A stretch of 64,000 nt of DNA from Liolophura sinensis (Eukaryota; Mollusca; Polyplacophora; Chitonida; Chitonidae). The stretch is taken from positions 5,903,145-5,967,144 of the forward strand of contig NC_088306.1 in assembly GCF_032854445.1 (NCBI RefSeq), written 5' to 3'. The notes under the pieces are model-generated. The model was not told the origin of the DNA, did not search any database, and was given only the letters and a program-made list of their open reading frames with translations. Every line of letters starts with the position of its first letter. Position 1 is the stretch's first letter. Made by a program: the position numbers and the translations under genes. Of the stretch, positions 22,061-33,557 are shown one piece after another.

Positions 22061-24579
22061 GACAAAAGGTTACCGGATGCACAATGTATATGTGCCCAAC
22101 ACCCCTTGAATCTCTAACATTTAACAATGCTACATCGTGAAGCTTGTACCGTTTATCCAGCGGTCTGAGGGCAAATTTGTTTCCTTAAGGACAAAACGAC
22201 GCAGATAGACGGCGTCAAATTTATGAATAATAACACTCTTTCAAAATTAAATTCGCACCTCTGTTACTTCGAATAATTGAGTTTAGATCAGCCTGCATAG
22301 TCGTAATATAACTGATCGACTGATACGATGTCTAGGTATGGAGCTTCTTGCATTCAATGGGTTTTTGTTTTGACTTCATTGCTGGTCCTACGAACACCCC
22401 GTTCTGAAGGCTGAGTTTTTATTCCGCAATATGATTGGTGTTCTGCTCAAGTCATGTTGCTAGGGGGTGTAAGTTGCTACTATTTAAACATGTGCACAAA
22501 CACTCCGAATAAAACCTAAGCAAAACTCACCAAGGTCGATTGAGAAAAGGTTGTAGTTGACCGATATTACATGTAACTACTACTATCACACTGTCGTTGC
22601 TGCTTTGGATTGCGTTTTCCTTCCGCCTTTCTAACATCATCGAAAACTGGTGACAGCTTCTCTTGCCACGCTTGGGTCCTAATTTTATACTTTATCTACT
22701 TTCTTAGATCTTTGGTAGATTGTGCTAAACGTGTTTTAGGGGAATTGGCGTTGTCATGATAGGCTCGAAAGGTTCATTTTGGTTGACGGTTGGCAAACAG
22801 TCAGCCATACCCCCACACGACGCATAGATTTACTCTCTATGTTGTAAGTCTTTTTATTTGTAATGCTGAACGGTTTTACTTGTTCGGCCAGGTTTACGAG
22901 TGGGGGGAAACAGACTGATCAAATTTATCCACCGCCCTTGTCCAGATACCTGTAAAATCTACTGACGTAAAGCAACAGTCCATTCATCGTGTCAGGATTT
23001 TACTTTCGAAAATCCTTGGTCACAGATCGAGCAACTACCGTATGAATCAGACCTTAGTGACATGATCCATGGTCTTCCAAGGGTACTGGATATTATAGGT
23101 ACGTTTCTTATGCGAGCTAGGGATAGTGTAGCATTGTCTTCTAAGCAATCTGCGTTGTGTTTATTTATGAAGAATAAAGTCACAATCTATCCATGTGGAT
23201 CATCAACACACTCTCGGGCATTCCTGAAAGCTAAGATACAAGTTTAAGACAGCGTTCTGCTGTTATTAGTTAACGTTATTTTACTTTAACCCATTTGTTC
23301 AAAGACATGTATTCGGATTTAGCTTGTTTACAGCTGATAAAATAATGTAGTCGCGTGTATAACGAAAGTTCCTCTGTATATGCATTTAGGTATTACCAGA
23401 CACTTTGGGCAAAGTTCCGTGGAAATATTACATGTGATTCTTTAACATTACTGCACATACATACAGGTGTATGGGAGTGTTTTTTTTCTGGGTGATATGC
23501 ATTGTTCTTTTCTAGCTTTGTTTGATTATTTGATCTTCCAGTAAAACATGTTTTCGTAAATCGTATAACATGACAGCTACGTGAATTCAGTTGGTCTTTT
23601 CATTTCGTCTTTTAAATTTGTATTTTTTTATCTACTTCCCTGCCATGTTTGCGTCAGTATAACTAGCAAACACTCACAAATCACTTAAAGGTCGTTGCGA
23701 TAGTAACGTCTACCTAAAGCTGTTCACCGCTTGAAACAAGATACAGACATTTACATATACACAACAGAACTATATGTCGACATCTATACCACTGGCATTT
23801 TAAATTATATTATTTCTGGAACTCTCAACGTGTCGTGAACCCTACTGTCAGAGATCCAGTAAATCAACGATCATGGCTTCATCCATCGATAAGAGCGGTT
23901 CACGGAAATCAAATAAGTGTTGTCCCTTACGAAGATGGCTTTAAAATCATTTTATTGAACAGCGGTCCTGTGACAGGCTTCTTGTCACAATAATGTTATT
24001 CTTGGAAACATTGTGACCGGAACCTGAAATTATAACTGTGTTAATGACAAGGTGTAATATATGAACAATATGTGACATTTAAGATCAAACCTAATAAAGC
24101 CACACATGTTTATTATAAGAACTTAATCTTGCACAAATAATAAAACGAATTTGTCCACGCTCTATAAATGACTAATAAAAAACAGTTATTTTTCCCCTTG
24201 TTATAGGGCCGTTGTGAAGCCTTCCAAACAGGGGTGTGACAGAAATGTAAAATGTTGTCATGTCCAAGAAAATTATCTGTTAAAAATGTAAATATATGTA
24301 TGAAAATCTACTTTTTGGTCAGCTTTCAGGCCTTATTTAATGCATTTGTTTGATAATGTTAGTAAACTATAAACCAACTCCAGAGCAAATATCGGCCAAA
24401 TCTTCGCCTAGCCCACAGTAAATACCCATACCTATTTCTCCTAAAATTTCTCCTAGACATAGACTATGCGGAATAAAATAAATAAATAAATACTTTGATC
24501 ATAAATTTACATTGTACTCTCGAGCAGACAGCGTCTCCCAAAGAACTATATACATCTACGTAAGCTTACAGGCTAGCTT
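22061..24579. other. Mostly featureless, with one repeat fragment
   Basis: Apart from the short repeat at 22632-22752, I found nothing I can name. The sequence is AT-rich, with an (AAAT)n stretch near 24478-24491. Confidence 0.45.
22632..22752. repeat. Second copy of the repeat found in the gag zinc knuckle
   Basis: CATCATCGAAAACTGGTGAC and GCTTCTCTTG, then TTGTGCTAAACG-like and TGTTTTAGGG-like words, align in order with 12855-12975. Divergence is about a third by eye. No coding potential or termini were recognised. Confidence 0.6.
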
Positions 24580-25257
24580 TGAGGACGGGTGTACAGCAAA
24601 GTCCCAATAGCTTATTGTCTAGCACCCAACAGCTTCCCATGCCCAAGTACATTTACATTTGGATGTCTATATAATTTCTAATTCAACCGGGGGGAAAAGC
24701 CCATGCGGAATAATTCCATAAGCAATGTCTAATTCATTCTGGAGCAAACCGCTTCTCCTAGAGACCAGTAGAGACATAGATACTTGTTAGCTTTTGAAGA
24801 CGGGTAAATAGTAAAGTAACAATTTCTTATTGCTGATAATATCCAGCAGGTTGCTTGATTTATCTGACTGTTATTCCAGACTTAATCCCTTGACACAACC
24901 ACAATCCACAGAGGTCAGCCTTGCGCCCAGAGGGTTTCAATGATCTCCTCAGTTAGACACCTGTCTCTGGGTGAGGGATAACACCTCCCATTGTGTCCTC
25001 GACACAGTCCCGTCTGGTGAGGGATGTCTCTCTTACTCCTCAGGACACAAACAGCCTTTGTCAGCGTACCGTGTGGTTCAGACATGTCATTAGGATATCT
25101 CAGGAAATCCACAGAGCCGGATACTCCGGCTTATTCTCGTGAATACATTTCTAGTTTAACGGAGTGGTGTAACCTCTAGAATAACGCAGCGTCCATGTGG
25201 CTTGGAGCGTGTAAAGGGACAAGCACATATTAGGGTAGTAGAGTAGGTGGCTGAAGA

Positions 25258-25581
25258 GTGAGTGAGTGCTCGGGGTGCTCGTACTTAACAACTGCCCACT
25301 CATACGACGACGAAAGAATCTTTAGAGTTCATGTAATATGCCTCCTTGTTGCAGGACGGATTCCCACCACTTTTTTTATCTAGTGCTGCTTCACTGAGAC
25401 GCCTTAGCGAAGGCAAGTAAGTCGTCCCCGTGAGTCATTACGCTGATACGGATCAACCAGTCGTTGTACTATCCTCTTCAAGCGAGGAAACTTCAAACTT
25501 CTTAGAGTGTGACTTGAACCAGGATTGACCCTGGATCTACCGCTCCCGATGATCTACCAACTGTACTATCGGGGCCGGTAA
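25258..25581 (-). mobile_element. Full-length SINE, family B
   Basis: On the minus strand the head is CCCCGATAGTACAGTTGG with B box GGTCAATCCTGG. The body modules follow, and the end is GAGCACTCACTCAC. The flanks are GTGGCTGAAGA (25247-25257) and GTGACTGAAGA (25582-25592), an 11-bp target-site duplication with one change. Copy II of the surrounding duplication has a single GTGACTGAAGA at 28417-28427 and no SINE, which is a natural empty site. Confidence 0.93.
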
Positions 25582-27366
25582 GTGACTGAAGAACGTTTGT
25601 GTCAAGTAACATGTGCTTGTGTTGACAGCAGAACAATACGATCAAATATGACGAGCATCTTGGTATAGGAATGTCAGATTTGAGGCTTGGGGTTGTATTT
25701 CTCGGCTAAAAGTCACCTTTATCACCTTTATTACCGCTTAAATCGGCCTTCCTGCCTCATCAGATTTTCGTCTATCCTCACTGTCCCGGTAATCCTGGAT
25801 GACATGTGACTGCCCGTGAGCAGCCAGAATCTTAGGAGGCATAAAGATCGCCATGAAGCCAGTCACAGACAACCATTCAGACCGGAGTTGCAACCTAAAG
25901 CTGAATGTTCTGGTAGAACATTGATTTGTTCCTCGCCTGCTCCGTGAACAATTCGTGGAAGATCGCGTTACCCAGAATTAGACAGAATTTCTGGAGAGGT
26001 GTTTAGGTCCATCGCATCTGACCCTTGGGGTAAATTCTGTCTCATCTGGAAATGCGATCGATCTGATATTAAGTATAAGTGTACATCTAAACAGATGTTG
26101 TAATGGCCCACTTTATTGATATCCCTTAAGCACTAATTTAAATACGACAACTCGTTTTTGCCAGGAATAAAATGTCCCAACAACAGTAACCATAATACCT
26201 GGAATTGGCTTTTCTACGCTGTAATTATTCATTTCACCTCTTAACACACTTTGTTTTGCTTCATTTTGCAGGTTTCTGCGCATGACAGTTTACAGGGTAT
26301 TTACTATAGCAACATGAGGATCGATGTTTAGCCTTTATACACCACGAATGTTTGTGTATCTGTCATGATGGGAGATTTTTTTATAGAACAAGAAAAGGGT
26401 GACCACTGTGTCTGTACTAATTTGGTCAATAGCGTACAATTTTCTAGTAAATTCCAACAAGAATAATAACATATCATATTGATTGACATGCGCTCTACTC
26501 GACTAAAACAAATATATGAAGACAATGTAAAAGGGAACAGTAGGACAAATTTGACTCAGTGTGCCTAAAGGCCGTCGCACAATGGGCTGTTGCCTCGACC
26601 CGACTATGACCTACTTAAAAATCGCTTCTGGTAGTTGAGCAATTTCATAGTGGCCATGCATGTCGACATTTATAAAGAATCAGGACTAAAACATAGCCCC
26701 CGTGCTGTATGCGAACTTCGCATCCACACTTGCTCTCACACTCACGCAGCAATCGTTTATTATGTAACAATAATGCAACCATTTAAGTGGTGGGGAAAGA
26801 CCTCGTAACTGTACATTCCTGGATAATACAGCCCTCGGCGCTTCGAAATTCGTACTTTTTAATCCGGGAATGTACAATTACTCTGCCTTTCTCCAGACCT
26901 AAAGAAAGGGTATTCAGCATTTGCCCAAGCCTGTGCCAGTCCCTTCCTTGTCCGTCCTTCACCTTGCCCTATACCTTGCGGATACGTGCTTTTTATACAC
27001 TCATCTTTTCTGTGAAATCACCATTTTAATGTTGTGTATCATCGAGCATGGGTATTTACGAATATCCCGTTCTGCTTTGAACGAAATACTGTAATTCTAA
27101 GACAAATCAAAAAAGACAAAAGATTTCACACAAACAGAACATTCACTTTTGACTCTCGAAAATATTATCCGACTGAAAATAAAGGCTTTTGATACATCCT
27201 CTTTGTTTTATCTGGAACTTTCTTTGGAATAATAATTATACCTCATGGGATTGGATGATTTCTGGGTTTCAATAACAGACATCAAAAACGTCACCGTCTT
27301 TTATGGTATATTTTCATATTTTTATAGATCTAGAGGAGTAATGTTTTCTTGGTAAAGACTAAACAG

Positions 27367-27629
27367 ACTGTGGCTCAGTTGGTTAGCACGCTAGCGCAGC
27401 GTGATGACCCAGCAGTCTCTCACCAATGCGGTCGCTGTGAGTTTAAGTCCAGCTCATGCTGGCTTCCTCTCCGGCCATACGCGGAAAGGTCTGCCAGTGA
27501 CCTACGGATGATCGTGGGTTTCCCCCGCGATCTGCCCGGTTTCCACCGACCATAATGCTGGCCGCCGTCGTATAAGTGAAATATTTTCGAGTACGGCGAA
27601 AAACACCAATCAAATAAATAAATAATTAA
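27367..27629 (+). mobile_element. SINE, family A, near full length
   Basis: It contains GTGGCTCAGTTGGTTAGCAC, CACCAATGCGGTCGCTGTGA, CTCATGCTGGCTTCCTCTCC, GGGTTTCCCCCGCGATCTGC, GCTGGCCGCCGTCGTATAAG and CACCAATCAAATAAATAAAT, in that order. The first few head bases are lost. Flanks are roughly repeated (CTAAACAG and TTAAACAAAACAG). The paralogous site at 31925-31965 in copy II has no SINE. Confidence 0.93.
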
Positions 27630-29832
27630 ACAAAACAGGCTGAATCCAAATGAGTTAACCGGCCATATAGGACTGGTGTATAGCGAAGTCCTTATTGCAT
27701 CGCACATAACAACCTCCCCCATGCTCAGGTAGACGTATGTCTGGTTGCCGTTTTCTTATATAAAGATTTATACTGTTCCGGAAAATAGCCTAAACGGAAT
27801 AATTCGATCACCAATTTCTAATTCACTGAGGAGCAAATCACTTCTCCCAACGCCCTATAGCCTATACGTGAAGACGTTAGGTTTGAAGATGGGTACATGG
27901 CAAAGTCCCATTTTATTATTATTGATAATATCCAGCAGGTTGCACTGGGATCTGGACGGGGGACTGGAGGAAGAAGACGAGGGGATAAGAGCTGTCAAAC
28001 CCGGTATTTGCCGGTCTGATATTCCCGTTTTAATTCTTTGAAACAAACAGAATTCACAGAGGTCAACCGTGTACCCAGAAAGTTTCAAGGGTCTCCCCAG
28101 TTAGACGCTTGCCTTTTGGTGAGAGATAACACTTCCCACTGTGTCCTCGTCACTATCCCGTCTGCTCTGGAGAGGGATGTCTGCCTTACTCCTCGGGACA
28201 CAAACATCAGTTTGTCAGCGAACCATGTGGTTCAGACATGTTATTAAGACATCTGGGTCAGGATATAATTTAGATTTCAAAGCACCCGTGTTAAAACTCG
28301 TCACTACATTTTTAAGTTAACGGGATGGTGTAACGCTATGAGTAGAATTACGGTCACAGCGTTCATGTTGCGTATAGCATGTAAACGGGCAAAGGTTTAT
28401 AGAGGTTGTAGAGAAGGTGACTGAAGAATGTCTGTCAAGTAGCATGTGCTTGTGTTGACAGCAGAACAATAAAAATAAACAGGACGAACATCTTAGTATA
28501 GGAATGTCACATTTGACGCATGGATTTGTATTTCTGGGATAACCGAGGTCGGCCAATCGTCACCTCTGTCAGCTATGTCAGCGGTAAATACTGCTTAAGT
28601 CGACCCGCCTTGCACATCACATTTTCCTGTGTCCTAACTAGCCCGATTGTCCAGGGTGACAAGTGACTGAAGGTCAGCAACCAGAATCTTTGGAGGAATG
28701 AAGATCGCCATGAGTCCAGTCACAGACAGTCAGTCAGACCGGAGTGGCAATCTTAAGCTAATTGTCCTGGAAGAACATTGATTTATTCCTCGCCTGTTCC
28801 GTGAACAATTCGTGGAAGATCATGTTACAGAGAATTACACGGAGTTTGTGGCATATGATGGAGGGCTTAGGACCATCGCATCTGACCCTTGGGGTAAATC
28901 CTGTCTCATCTGGAAATGTGATCGATCTGATATTAAGTATAAGTATATACCCCTTGAACAGATGTAGGTGACAGCGATTCTCAGCTAAAGATAATCTGAT
29001 CGACATATATCCCATTAGTCCTTATTGCAGTTGGCGTAATGCGACATTCTTTGAAGTTGGTAGTTCAGTTTGCTGTTGCATACAAGTTGTAACATCTGAC
29101 AATTGGATACTTTAAATAGAGCCCAGACCCTTCAACTAGTAAGAATTATGTCGCAATGTATTCTCCTTTATTTGTGACAACTTCCATGTTTTTGGTTTTA
29201 AGGAATAACCCTGTTGCATGCCACTGATAAAACGTCACACAATCCATGTATTTTACTGTTATCCCATAAACACTGAAATACAACAGGAAAGTGTTACAAT
29301 TACCAGAGTTTGAGTCCATTAAATCTTCCTTGCAAGGGTTAAACTGTTTCAGCAAACAGATTTTCTATCCTGTAATTATACATTTGACACATTTCACTCT
29401 TCACACATTTTACTTTTGATTTCTTTTTGAAATATATCCGCGCATGAGAGTTTATGTGGTACTTACCAAAGCACCATAGGGGTCGGTGTTTAGCCTCTAC
29501 GAGTAATTGTGTCTTGTGGGGACGGGGGATTTTTTTCAAAGAACAAGTAAAGGTTATATGCTGTGTGTGTACACATTCGGTCAATTGCGTACATCTTTCT
29601 AGTAAGTTCCAACACAGCTAGTAAGACAGATATCAAGTTAATTGACGTGCTCTATTCGACTAGAGAAAAAATACAAAGTCAATGTAAAAAGAAACCGTCA
29701 GCCAAATTTGAATCAATGGGTCTAAATGCCGGCACACAATGGGCTTTTTGCCGCTACCCTGCCATGAGCTACTGTATCAAATTGTCGACAAATTTCCTAG
29801 TGTATTACACCCGCCCCCCAACACCCCACAAC

Positions 29833-29858
29833 CCCCCCCCCCCACCCCCACTCCACCT
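29833..29858. repeat. C-rich run
   Basis: A run of C broken only by A and T lies directly upstream of the MITE. It could form an i-motif or quadruplex on paper. No other significance is apparent. Confidence 0.6.
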
Positions 29859-29868
29859 TCCACGTGGT

Positions 29869-30098
29869 ATACAGGGTGTACCAGAAGTCGTACACCAACT
29901 TAATTTTCATTTTTTCTGTGTTTCAGATTTAATACTGATTTTAATATTTTTCTCTCTTTCAGAGTTAATTGTGGCTAATAAACTAACAGTACAAGAAAGA
30001 GCTGAACTGGTTTTCATGTTTGAAAGAGATGGGGCAACACATGGGGCAAGCATTCAGCCTCAACATGGACGGTGCACGACTTCTGGGACACCCTGTAT
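29869..30098 (+). mobile_element. MITE derived from a mariner-like DNA transposon
   Basis: Terminal inverted repeats of about 27 bp: the left end starts ATACAGGGTGTACCAGAAG, and the right end read backwards starts ATACAGGGTGTCCCAGAAG. Ends of this ACAGGGTGTCCCA type are common in mariner-superfamily elements. Inside is the start of a transposase-like reading frame (29974-30050) that runs straight into the right end, so this is an internal-deletion derivative. The segment is absent from copy I of the duplication, hence a later insertion. Confidence 0.8.
29974..30050 (+). pseudogene. Transposase N-terminal fragment (HTH) in the MITE
   Basis: The frame reads ANKLTVQERAELVFMFERDG, which resembles the first helices of the helix-turn-helix domain that mariner-type transposases and related host proteins use to bind terminal repeats. 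Only about 25 codons remain before the deletion joins to the right terminal repeat. It is preceded by CTCTCTTTCAG, which looks like a splice acceptor. The family call is from memory and not certain. Confidence 0.6.
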
Positions 30099-31800
30099 CT
30101 CGGGGCAGGTCGGCTTCATTCGGCTTCATTCGGCTTAAGAAGTAAACGATATGAGCGTGCCAGACATTTCTTTCAAAAATCGGCTCTATTCCTATGATGA
30201 TCTTGTGACTGCTTCAAAAATTCCGACTCCCAACGAGATCGTTGGCAGAAGGAGGCCTTCATTAGGAGTTCCTCTAAGAAGTTCAGAAACGCATGAAGAA
30301 TTCTCCTAAAGTTTTAGGCGCTTGCAGATCCTAGATTGTTGATTACTACGGTAACAATAACAATAGCACCGGTAGACTCTTTCGTCGTCGTACATCTTAT
30401 TCTCTAATTTCCAAACATGTATGTACGTGGCGTACCGGGTACGGGAACCTCGAGGGGGTGTCACCGTTTAGCTGACAAACGTCTTGCTTCGTGCACCACT
30501 GAACATCCTTAGACACCAACTATTTAGACTTGGATTGATTATAGTAACCCGCTTCTGCATATGAAGGAAATACTGTAACCTTAAGATCACTCAAAAAAGA
30601 CAAAAGATTTGACACGCACAGAACAGTTACATCTGACACCTGAAAAACATTATCTGACTATATATAATTGCTTTGTGCATACCCACTTTGTTTGCTGTGG
30701 AATTCCCTTTGGAATAATAATTGCATTTCAAGCAATTGGATGAGTTCTTCTCTTGTATTATTCAGACCTGGAGAAGGACTTATTACAAGTAACCTCGGAA
30801 TTAGTCATGCTGTCTACTTGTCTAGGCTGATTGCGTCTTTGTTTTTTTTTATAGTCTTTATTTTGTAACCTTTGTGACCACAATAAGCCGTGACTTATAT
30901 TGTGGCCCATTTGGTGAATACAACAATTTGACAGGTAAATAACTGTATGTGTGTATATACATGTATATACAATGTAATTAGTCTAGAGAATTACAGGTGA
31001 AAGAGGAAGTGCTTTGCTTATCAAAGATGGTGGAATCTGCACAAAAATAAAGGGATTGATTACCATGAAAGAAAAATACAGTTATAATGTCTGCTCCGCA
31101 TTAAGAAAAGTGAAAAAAGTTCACAAATCAGGTTTAGAATTTTGTTTTTCAATAACAAATCCGCAAGATGCACGATGCTCCAAGCAATTTAATTCAGAGA
31201 TCACAGATTTCTTACAAACACTAGCAGAACAAATTTATATCTCATCCTGTCACACAGTCCTTAAGCACACTTACAGGTGCACCATATCATGGAAACTGAA
31301 AGGTATCGCCTATCACCATTCTGTTGTTGCTAGATCTTTTCTATCTGTATGAGGGATTGGTAAAGAAGTCCAAACTGTAACAAGTGATATGGTTTTTACT
31401 TGTGAATAACGAGATCTAGAAGTATTTTCGATCTTTAAGGGTGTAGATCCTTGCTATTAGACGTCATTAGTCCTCGTCCTGCGGGGAAAATGGCTTATAA
31501 TAACAGACATCAAAAATTTCCCCGCCTTTTATGGTATTACTGACATTTGTTACGGTCGACTTTACTAGAAAATACTAGAGTTCACGGTGACTGATAGGCC
31601 AGTGGTTTGAAAGCTAGTCGTCCGTTTAATAAGTCTCCAATCAAGAGACTCTGACGTCAGCCTTTGCTTTCAGGGTTTCATTCGGTTATTTGCGGCGCCA
31701 ATACCATGTAAATGCTTCACTTATAGGTATTGTGCAATGTTCTTTCCACATTACTATACTATGCCGAAGGCAGAAATGGGTAAACACATTAACAAAAGAA

Positions 31801-31820
31801 TTCACATTTGCAAATGTGAA
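31801..31820. repeat. Perfect 20-bp palindrome
   Basis: TTCACATTTGCAAATGTGAA is its own reverse complement. Its left half returns as GAATTCACATTTGCAT at 31844-31859. It lies in the copy-II-only insert 31545-31915. It may be a protein-binding palindrome or chance. Confidence 0.7.
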
Positions 31821-31975
31821 AATTTGCAAACACATCAACTGATGAATTCACATTTGCATAGGGAGAGCGATGTTCTCATAGATTTTCATAGATCTGGCTA
31901 TTCTCAAAATCACGGGGTATGCATTTTTTGGTAAAAACAAGCAAACTGAATCCAAATAAGTTGAACGCGCCAAAT

Positions 31976-32598
31976 AGGAAATATGTGAAAACCATCAATG
32001 CAGTTTGGAATGGTCTATGTCCTTCCGTGTGTACACGTTATGGTGTACTGTGGTGTCAAGACTATATCCAGAAAGCTTATTTTTAACATGCTAGTTAAAT
32101 GAGAAAATAGACTGAGTCTTTATTAATGCATATGTGTACCAGTTGACTCTGAGTGGTTTACACAGCACGCCGAGTCTTGAAAGGAGCATGTGATAAGCTC
32201 TTTTGTGACGGCTGTGATTGGCTGAATGGATGTGTGAAAATGGTATCCATCGACCACGTGATGGTTTCATCTTGCAATCTCTGTGGCATTATTTTGAATG
32301 GAAACAGGTACAGATTTGATCGCAGGGTAAATAAGAATTTGTTCTCATCACGAAGCACGTGACACTAAGGAAATGAAACGAACATACACAAAGAAAGTTA
32401 GCAAAAAAAGAACATACACTTATAAGAGTTTACAAATTATAGGTTCCTCCAGTCTCCCTGTTATCACATTCAACTTTGGATACGTGGTTTGAAAATCTTT
32501 CGAACCCGGCGAAAAGACAGCTATTGTGTTCGCAGCAATTTTGACAGCCTTGTGCTGTCTTCTCAAGAGTTGTGTGAGTCCCGATAAGAAAAGCCATT
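31976..32598. other. No recognisable feature
   Basis: No supported gene or repeat between duplication 2 and the next SINE. Confidence 0.4.
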
Positions 32599-32611
32599 AA
32601 TTATTTTAGGA

Positions 32612-32875
32612 TTTTTTTTTTGATTGGTGTTTTACGCCGTACTCAAGAATATTTCACTTATACGACGGCGGCCAGCTTTATGGTGGGTGGAAACCGGGCA
32701 CAGCCCGGGGGAAACCCACGACCATCCGCAGGTTGCTGATAGACCTTCTCACGTACGGCCGGAGAGGAAGCCAGCATGAGCTCAACTTGAACTCACAGCG
32801 ACCGCATTGGTGAGAGGCTGCTGGGTCATTACGCTGCGCTAGCGCGCTAACCGACTGAGCCACGGAGGCCCCTTC
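32612..32875 (-). mobile_element. Full-length SINE, family A, with perfect TSD
   Basis: The head on the minus strand starts GGGGCCTCCGTGGCTCAG, followed by GGTTAGCGCGCTAGCGCAGC and the B box GAGTTCAAGTTGAG. All body modules are present and the tail is CCAATCAAAAAAAAAA. It is flanked by a perfect 13-bp duplication, AATTATTTTAGGA (32599-32611 and 32876-32888). This is the best-preserved family A copy here. The tail is poly(A), not the AAAT repeat seen in most other copies. Confidence 0.97.
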
Positions 32876-33441
32876 AATTATTTTAGGAATATTAAACAAT
32901 GAAAGTATATGATTATGATTTACTGAATGTGAAAACTAAAAATATAGCGTGTTTGACACTCTTAAAGCCTGACCTTCTACTAATTTAGCCTATGGTCTAT
33001 TATTTGTGTATCAAATAAGGAATAAGGGCATGGTTTCCGAAATGGTGAAGAATTTTAATCACTGTATCATGCTCTCCATAATCATAATACCCCGTACGTA
33101 ATGCTGTGTGAATCAATATTATTCTGTAAAAAGAGTGGTTATATCCAACGATGACAAATGATAATTGCCTCGGCTGAATATAAAGACAAAATATGCCCGT
33201 TAGGAAACTGACCGGTTTAAGGGGTAGATACAGTTCGGCCAGGGATTATAAGCCTTCCTCTTTTTGCTTCTCGTCAGAATCCCATTACGGTTATAAAGAC
33301 CATCGCTTAAACTTTCCTCTTTTATAACAAGTGGTATTAAAATGACAAAAAATAATTGTGATCAAAAGAAATTCAGACAAAATTGGTTGAGACCGACCAC
33401 AACATTCTTGAAGAGAAATACGGCGATTTTGATGGAAAATA

Positions 33442-33545
33442 TCATTTATTTATCTATTTGATTGCTGTTTTATTTGACTTATACGACGGCGGCCAGCGTT
33501 ACAGTGAGAGGAAATTGGGCAGAGTCCTGTGGAAAGTCAGCATGC
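33442..33545 (-). mobile_element. 5'-truncated SINE, family A, with TSD
   Basis: Tail, GACTTATACGACGGCGGCCA and a GAGAGGAAATTGGGCAGAGT block are present and the head is missing. It is flanked by a perfect 12-bp duplication, TGATGGAAAATA (33430-33441 and 33546-33557). About 15 bp of the usual CTCAAGAATATTTCA block are also deleted. Confidence 0.92.
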
Positions 33546-33557
33546 TGATGGAAAATA

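Larger units (their letters stand above)
24580..27668 (+). repeat. Tandem segmental duplication 2, copy I
   Basis: It aligns in order with copy II. Paired landmarks are 24583-24660 with 27668-27735, 24800-25105 with 27880-28260, 25582-26100 with 28417-28960, 26270-26620 with 29430-29790, 27080-27250 with 30570-30740, 27275-27310 with 31497-31535, and the flanks of the SINE at 27367-27629 with 31925-31965. Copy I has its own SINE B at 25258-25581. No open frame is shared by both copies, so I do not call a gene. Confidence 0.85.
27669..31975 (+). repeat. Tandem segmental duplication 2, copy II
   Basis: The second direct copy, longer than copy I because of private insertions: a MITE at 29869-30098, about 0.7 kb at 30755-31490 and about 0.4 kb at 31545-31915. 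It lacks both SINEs seen in copy I. The join with copy I lies near 27669, where TAGGACTGGTGTATAGCGAA corresponds to the copy I start near 24583. Confidence 0.83.

Noticed and set aside
29563-29973. Long N-terminal part of a 191-codon plus-strand frame
   Set aside because: Only the last part matches a transposase start. The upstream part crosses the MITE end, a C-rich run and duplicated non-coding sequence, so it is chance read-through.
31014-31352. 112-codon plus-strand frame
   Set aside because: It has no recognised motif, lies in a segment absent from the other duplication copy, and its length is possible by chance. Not called as a gene.
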